Positions 58,039 to 64,000 of a stretch of 64,000 nt of DNA are shown piece after piece. The stretch covers positions 7,875,001 through 7,939,000 of the forward strand of contig CAKAKS010000032.1 of NCBI GenBank assembly GCA_916700875.1, given 5' to 3'. The stretch's first letter is position 1; the number at the start of each line of letters is the position of its first letter. The notes under the pieces are model-generated. The model was not told the origin of the DNA, did no database searches, and saw only the letters and a list, made by a program, of their open reading frames with translations. The position numbers were made by a program, and so were the translations under genes. This DNA comes from Sebastes aleutianus (taxonomy: Eukaryota > Chordata > Actinopteri > Perciformes > Sebastidae).

Positions 58039-59087
58039 TTAAACCAATGAGACCCTAAGTGAAGAACTGGTATCATATGAAACTAGAAAACCTAAGGAGG
58101 CTAAATAATGCTCCAAAGTTGGGCTAAATTTTGTCCTTTCCCAAATTTCCCTTGACCTCTGACCTCAAAATATGTGAATGAAAATCTGTTCTACGGGTAC
58201 CCACGAGTCTCCCCTTTAAAGACATGCCTACAGTTTTTTGCATGCAGTTTAACAGTGTTATTTTCACCTATTCTAAAATGATGTGTTTGAATAGTTCTGC
58301 ATATTGGGGTCCCTAAACAGTCTTGGAATTACATAAAGTGGGTATCACTGTAAAGCTGAGACTCTTGTGGAGCCAATGAGCCCAACTGCATTCATGTGTG
58401 ATGATGTTAGTCCCCATAGTAGCCATTTCATTGTAGTGAGGCCATTTTATTTTTTAAATTGACCTCACTGGTGACCTCTAGGATAATCACAGCCTCATGA
58501 AACTTTACATCCACAAACTACAGACCTAGAGCATTCAGAGGATGGATGGCTTTCCTAGGTACATTGACAATAAGGGGGTTTCTGAGAAGTTTCCAGAACA
58601 GAAATGCTTGCCATCTAATCGCCAAAAAAATGCAATTCTTGCAGAAATCTACAAATGTTAAAAGTTTTTGATACCAAATCATAACATGACTTTTTCTATG
58701 GTGTCCCTCAAGGTCTTGGTGTCTTATTGTGGTATTTTGGAGGGATGATTGATCATTTTTTTCAATTCTCAATTGGTAAAAATGTTTAACTTTAGCACAA
58801 AGTCTGTGTAACAAATGGTATCAACCCAAAAGTTGCTGCAACAATTTATGAGACATAATAGAGCATGGTAATGGCCGTTATATACATCCATCATAATGTT
58901 CTAATCCCTTATGCACTTTTACAATTTATTTCATCTGCATCTCAAATTCACCTTCAGGTTCCCAGCTTTCAGATGATGTACACCACTTTTATGTGACATC
59001 TACTGTTGACCTGCTATCCCCCCTAAAGACCCCCTGAGCCCCCTAAAAAAGACAAAAACGGGTCTATGGTGGGTCTCAGAGGGTTAA
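58039..59087. mobile_element. TTAA-terminated DNA element, about 1,049 bp, apparently full length
   Basis: Left TTAAACCAATGAGACCC and complement of right TTAACCCTCTGAGACCC agree at 13 of 17 positions, with TTAA at both extremities, as in piggyBac/Kolobok-type elements. No transposase is recognised. A 3'-end fragment of the same family is at 28342-28462. Confidence 0.55.
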
Positions 59088-60829
59088 GCTATTTGTGCTG
59101 TAATTACCTTGAACTTGGTGTTTCTATCTGTGATGCATGTTTCCTCATCCCTCCGTGTCATGCCCACAACAACAGGAGACTGACTTTGGTAATCAGTCTG
59201 TCATCACCCCCCCATGTGCTGTGAAAGAGAAGAAAAAAAAAATCACAAACAGGTGTGCAGAATCATGATCCCTGCCGCACATGAGCTTTTGCACTAACAT
59301 AAGACATCTGGAATGTATCTCGTGTCTGGTATATTTTGGTGAAAAACGGCAGAAAATTCATACATGCTAATGTTAATATATACAGAATAAAGGGGTGTGT
59401 GTGCATAACATGTCTAAATTACCTGCATTTAGCCTATTATAATGTGAACAGCGCACAGTTACAGTGTCAACTTAAATTTTTCTTGCAAGGATTTGAGAAT
59501 TTTTATCTATTTTATCCAATCCAAAAATATCTATCCCTGAGTCCTCGCATCACCCCATCCATCTGTCCATCACAGCTATTCCAGTGAAAATTGTTTGTAA
59601 AAATGGGTTTCCCAGCAGTTGCCAACCCCCGGTGGAGTGTTTCAGCTGGAAGCCCACGGAGTCAAGCCTCCCTCTCCAGAGATCTGCTTCTGTCCTTCTC
59701 TCTTCTACCTCTCCCCCCTCCCATCTGTCTCTTTTTCTGTCCTCTGTCTTTCGCTCTGCCATTTTCCTCGTTGTGAGGTGGAGCAAAGGTTACAAAATAC
59801 CTGGAGGATGGTAGGAGAGCAATAATGACTCTGTGAGCGCCTCTGCGTGTGTGTTCCTGTTCTCCAGAGACAAACTGTAGAAACCTATTAGAAACAGCTG
59901 CAACTGCCCTCTGCTCCCTTTCTCCCCAAGGAACACGCACACACACGCACACAAACACACGCACACACACATACATGCACACACGCACACACACATATTC
60001 TTTTATGTATTTCTCTCCTTGTAAGAAAACTAGACATGCCTTATTTTTAAACACCACAACCTTTCGTAATGAAAAATGTTTGCAATATTTCATTTGACAC
60101 TCTTAATGTTATGTGGAACAGGTTGTGAGGAAATATGACACAATAAATCAGTTTCTAAAGATTCGTCTGCGTCTGATTCCTGTGATATTTCTCAGTTGGA
60201 GGGAAGTGGAAAAAATGACTTTCATCACTTACATTGGGTATAAAGCAGAGGTCAAAAAGTGTTTACTATTGACTGCCATTCTATCAAGTGTGCTCTGAAT
60301 CCAGCTGATTGAGTGGGAAGGCTAGAAGGAAACTGAGGCTTGTATATGAGGCCTATACAAGCACCTTGAGTCACTTGCCTTTAAGGTTCAGGACATGCAT
60401 ACAAACTTTTTTTAAAAGGAATATAAAAACAAAGATTAGTGGGCTAAGAAGTGAGCCCTGTGGAACACCACCATAATAACAGATTAATTATCTCAAACTT
60501 GCAGATGGTGAAAAGTGATCATCATTGCAGGATATTTTTCCATGTTTACGGTGGTGTGGATAATGTTTTACACAGCTCCATGGCATGAGGGGTTCCAACA
60601 CTCCTACATATATATAGTACAATTTTTCAGTGTGCAGTGCATCATGGGAATCCCAGTTCAAATAACAAGATCCTGGTCTGATTTAAGGGTTGCCCTTCAA
60701 GGCACCGTTCTTTACATTTCCAATATTTATACCTCATGATTATCTGTGATTATTACAACATTAAGGAATATAGAAGACAATTGTTCAGATGAGATTGGTT
60801 GCAGTTCTGTATATGTTGGAGCTGTAACT
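59088..60829. other. Intergenic interval with CA microsatellite
   Basis: A (CA)n-type array with CG interruptions lies at 59935-59996. A CT-rich stretch lies at 59690-59745. No gene is supported. Confidence 0.4.
59935..59996. repeat. (CA)n microsatellite, interrupted
   Basis: Repeated ACACAC and GCACAC units. Confidence 0.9.
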
Positions 60830-61125
60830 TTAAGGTGCAGTGTGTAGGATGAGCAGGAGGTAGCGGCATCTAGCGGTGAGGTTGCAGATTGCAACCAACT
60901 GAAACTGCTTCCGTGTGCCAAGCCTGTAGGAGAACTACGGTGGCCAAAGAGAAAACACAAATGGCCCTATCTAGAGCCAGTGTTTGGTTTGTCTGTTCTG
61001 GGCTACTGTAGAAACATGGTGGCGAGCTCGGTGAAGAGGACCTGCTCCGTATCTAGATATAAACGACTCATTCTAAGGTAACAAAAACACAACAATTCTT
61101 ATTTTCAGGTGATTATACACTTTGG
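60830..61125 (+). mobile_element. TTAA-flanked MITE, family B copy 2 (3'-truncated)
   Basis: Starts TTAAGGTGCAGTGTGTAGGA and shares GGCATCTAGCGGTGAGGTTG-like sequence with 39464-39767. The right inverted end is not found. Confidence 0.5.
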
Positions 61126-61243
61126 CTTCACTGTTAAATCACTTGTCTGTCTTTTCAATCCAAAATTTCACATTTTACTTTTTAAGAAATTGAATTGAAT
61201 TGAAATAACAAAATAATTGGTAAAAAAAAACCTTGTAAAACAC

Positions 61244-61834
61244 ACCCACTCGCCCGGAAATGTTGGTATTTTACGTTTCTGCAAACCACGGTTGAATGTG
61301 GCCGTTTTTGTATTCGGTCAGAGCAAGTGGCGTAGTACAGCCAGTGACGTGCAGAGCAAGTAATGTAGTACAGTATATAGAGTGACCGTTATTGAAAGTT
61401 GCGTGGCATTTACATAAAGTTGTATTACATTGTTTTATGCAGCGTTTTTTTATGTACCATTTTTTATGCAGCGTTTTACATAATGCTTTACTTAATGTTA
61501 CGCTTGTTACGTAACGTTACATAAGAAAGTCCACTAAGGGCGGTTGTTCTTTATATACGGTAGTTACGTTGTTACGGATGTTATGTTATGTTGGTAAAAA
61601 TTTTCTTAACACAAACCATGATGATTTTTCTAACCATAACAAAGTATTTTTGTTGCCGAAACCTAACCAATCGTTTCACAACTTTAACCACATGTCATTG
61701 TGGCTTTCTGTAAGTGTGCTATGAGGCTGATACGAAACATATTTATGATATTTTTGGTTCAGAAACGTCGACATTCAACGCATACCGTGGTTTGCAGAAG
61801 CGTACAATGCCAATATTTTTTCTGGCGACTGGGT
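61244..61834. mobile_element. Inverted-repeat element with about 55-bp ends; same interior as element 4 (element 6)
   Basis: Left TTTCTGCAAACCACGGTTGA and complemented right CTTCTGCAAACCACGGTATG lie in longer inverted ends (61244-61302, 61772-61834). The interior repeats motifs of element 4: GTGACGTGCAGAGCAAGTAA, GAGTGACCGTTATTGAAAGT, GAAAGTCCACTAAGGGCGGT, and TTGTTGCCGAAACCTAACC. Confidence 0.7.
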
Positions 61835-62879
61835 TCGTAAAAGCGTGATATAACTGCAGTCCACCTGCAGCAGATTCCATCAACAGATCATTGAAGGATA
61901 AATCAGCACATCAGGTTAAGGTCTATGGTTCAGGTGCAAGAAGCACTGAACAGACCAGAATATCATGGAGCACTGAGGCAAGATTTTTACTGATGAAAGC
62001 TAGTGGAATAAAGAGCTGCATGTAGTTGCAGTACGGGAAGTCTACTGCAATTTTATTGCACCATTTAGCTTCAGAAAACTTATCAATATTGACTCAGTGA
62101 AGTGTCTCCTGCAGTGACATTGTAACTTTCCACCAAATTCAATCATGAACTTGCCTCTAGTCTCAGAGAGTCGATCAATATAATGGTCCAGTCAAATAAA
62201 TGTCGAGGCTTATAACAATTAAAGCCAGAGCAATTCATAAATAATTAAGTATTTGTGAGGTTAACTAACAGCTTTTAGAAGACATCATTGCTAAACATTA
62301 TAGCTTCTAAGGGAAAACTAATCTGTACTTGGGGGCACACTTGAAATTTCTATTTTATTTTGAGGAATGAGACACAAGAAACAGGGTCATCTAGTGTGAT
62401 TATTTTCTCTGCCCTGGTACCTCACTTTTAAACAAGCTGACAGAACAATGCTCCTCATACAAATTTAATCTGCTTTCCTTTCAGTGGAAAAATAAAATCC
62501 CTTGTCCTTTATTGAACTCAGGGAACAGCACTGTCAGGTATCGTGTTGTTTTATTCGGGCAAAACAACCATTAACGTAGAGGAGCTTTGGACTTATTGGG
62601 GCAATTTGAGGTGAATTTAAAAATTCATGGTGAATTCCTTGAAACAATGAGGGAACAATGCGTTGATGTTGGCTGCTCTGATTCATACAAATTTGATCTG
62701 CTTTTTCCCTCACTCTGCCTTTTACAAACGTGTCCTTGGGACAAACCAAAGTAGTAGCTTACAATGAAAAATCACTCAAATTTAGCTGAAAAAGAGTTAG
62801 TTATTTTCAAGAAAAAGGCTCAAAAAGGCATATCTGTGTAACACGCTAAACTAACATGGTACTAACATTAAACGCAATA
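61835..62879. other. Intergenic interval, no feature recognised
   Basis: Nothing could be supported. Confidence 0.3.
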
Positions 62880-63225
62880 ACAATGTAGATCGGTCGAGCC
62901 ACCCCTTTGATCCAGACTGAAATGTCTCAACAACTATTTGACAGATTTCAATGGAAGTTTGTACAGACTTTCATGGTCTCCCAAGGATGAAACCTACTCA
63001 TGTTGGTGATCCCCTGACTTTTCCTCTAGTGCCACCGTGAGGTTGACATTTGTGGTTCAGAGTGAAATGTCACTGCAAGTATTGGATGGAGTGCCATTAC
63101 ATTTGGTACACACATTTCTGTATCCCTCAGGATGAACTTTAACAACTTTGGTGATCCCTTAACTTTTCATTTAGTGCTATCATCAGGTCAAAATATGAGT
63201 CAGCCTCAGCTGTACTTTGTGTTTA
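62880..63225 (+). repeat. Dispersed repeat family D, copy 3
   Basis: Motifs CCTCTAGTGCCACCGTGAGG, TTTGGTACACACATTTCTG and AGCCTCAGCTGTACTTTGTG are shared with 42931-43300. Confidence 0.55.
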
Positions 63226-63924
63226 GTGGTATTGGAAAAAGAGACCGAGTCAAGACCAAGACCAGAACAGTGCGAGTCCCAAACTGCATGATACACTTGT
63301 AAACATAAAATGTGGAACATGCAAACCATAGGCACTCCTCAAACTGATCTGAAAGATACACATTCCCATAAAAGCACCCACAGAAAACAAATGACGATTC
63401 CTCTTCATTCACCTCTTATTGCCTATATATAAACTATGTGTGCATGTATAAGTGTACCATGTGAAATGTCTTGATAAAATAATCAAAAGGCATTGCAGAT
63501 GTGAATTTTATGCGTGGGAATTTTCCTTTGTTTTCTATGAGCAATCACAGTAATGATGTTAACAAAGTAATCAGACTATGCACAGGCAATTTAGTGATAT
63601 CCTCACAGTCTTGACTGGTCCTGAAATAAAATCCTGAGTCCTCTTTGTCTGAGACCGAGACAAGACCGAGCAGGAAATGCGGTTGATTTCGAGACGTGAC
63701 CGAGACCTTCAAAAAGTGGTCTCGAGACCAAGACCAATATGGCGTACTATAACACTGCCCGCTACCATGGCTGTAGATTCTTAATCTTTTTTCTACATAC
63801 TCTATACAACAGTGTTTAGTGGTAATGGACTGAAATTTAGTAGAAGTGTAAAGCCAACATGCTCTCACCCCATTTCGACATATACCACCCCTTGGTGTCA
63901 CGCCCCTTGGTGTCACTTTTTTTT

Positions 63925-64000
63925 TTTGGCAACAAAACCACTATATTTAGGTTTAGGAAAGAAATACATGATTGGGCTTAAAACTACTACGTTTGCACAG
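63925..64000 (-). repeat. CCTAAACC-type module at window edge (partial)
   Basis: The complement carries TTTCCTAAACCTAAATATAG and GTGGTTTTGTTGCC, the same core as elements 1-6. It is cut off by the end of the window. Confidence 0.45.

Noticed and set aside
59550..60097. Overlapping Arg/Glu-rich and Cys/Val-rich frames on both strands
   Set aside because: They are produced by CT-rich and CA-repeat sequence.
37859..64000. CCTAAACC repeats as interstitial telomere sequence
   Set aside because: Vertebrate telomeres are (TTAGGG)n in perfect tandem; here the motif occurs once or twice per element with conserved non-telomeric flanks.

Overview
The window is animal nuclear DNA, almost certainly from a ray-finned (teleost) fish. 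Two vertebrate multi-exon genes are interrupted by GT-AG introns, and the rest is packed with fish-type mobile DNA: Tc1-like, hAT-like and TTAA-flanked DNA elements, L1/Tx1-type and other LINE tails, a tRNA-derived SINE, many short inverted-repeat elements and microsatellites. There is no sign of operons, CRISPR or prokaryotic genes.

Region 1 (1-6.3 kb): the 5' part of pnn (pinin, an exon-junction/splicing-associated nuclear protein) on the minus strand. Eight coding exons are resolved to the base, covering 268 residues. The long last exon lies beyond position 1. Region 2 (6.3-11.5 kb): a repeat pile-up, with an L1/Tx1 LINE tail split by a Tc1-like element and then TTAA-flanked repeats, one carrying a nested hAT-like element. 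Region 3 (11.6-21.7 kb): about 10 kb with almost no recognisable mobile DNA and no coding evidence, ending at a good minus-strand poly(A) signal. I propose it is a very long fbxo33 3' UTR, or a set of alternative 3' ends. Region 4 (21.7-33.5 kb): fbxo33 (F-box only protein 33, a substrate adaptor of an SCF ubiquitin ligase), minus strand, complete. Its six coding exons join in frame to a 505-residue protein. Its introns hold a SINE, two hAT-like elements and a 79-bp minisatellite. Region 5 (33.5-64 kb): no gene found. This is repeat-rich intergenic DNA upstream of fbxo33, with LINE fragments, at least eight inverted-repeat elements and nested insertions.

The two genes are unrelated in pathway (mRNA processing versus ubiquitination), and their adjacency reflects conserved synteny. 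The most unusual structural signal is in region 5. Several inverted-repeat elements with unrelated ends share an internal module, a CCTAAACCTAA-type core that in some copies is accompanied by a tRNA-like segment. Exon calls rest on reading frames, splice sites and recalled similarity to the mammalian proteins. Repeat family names are by pattern recognition only, with no database search.
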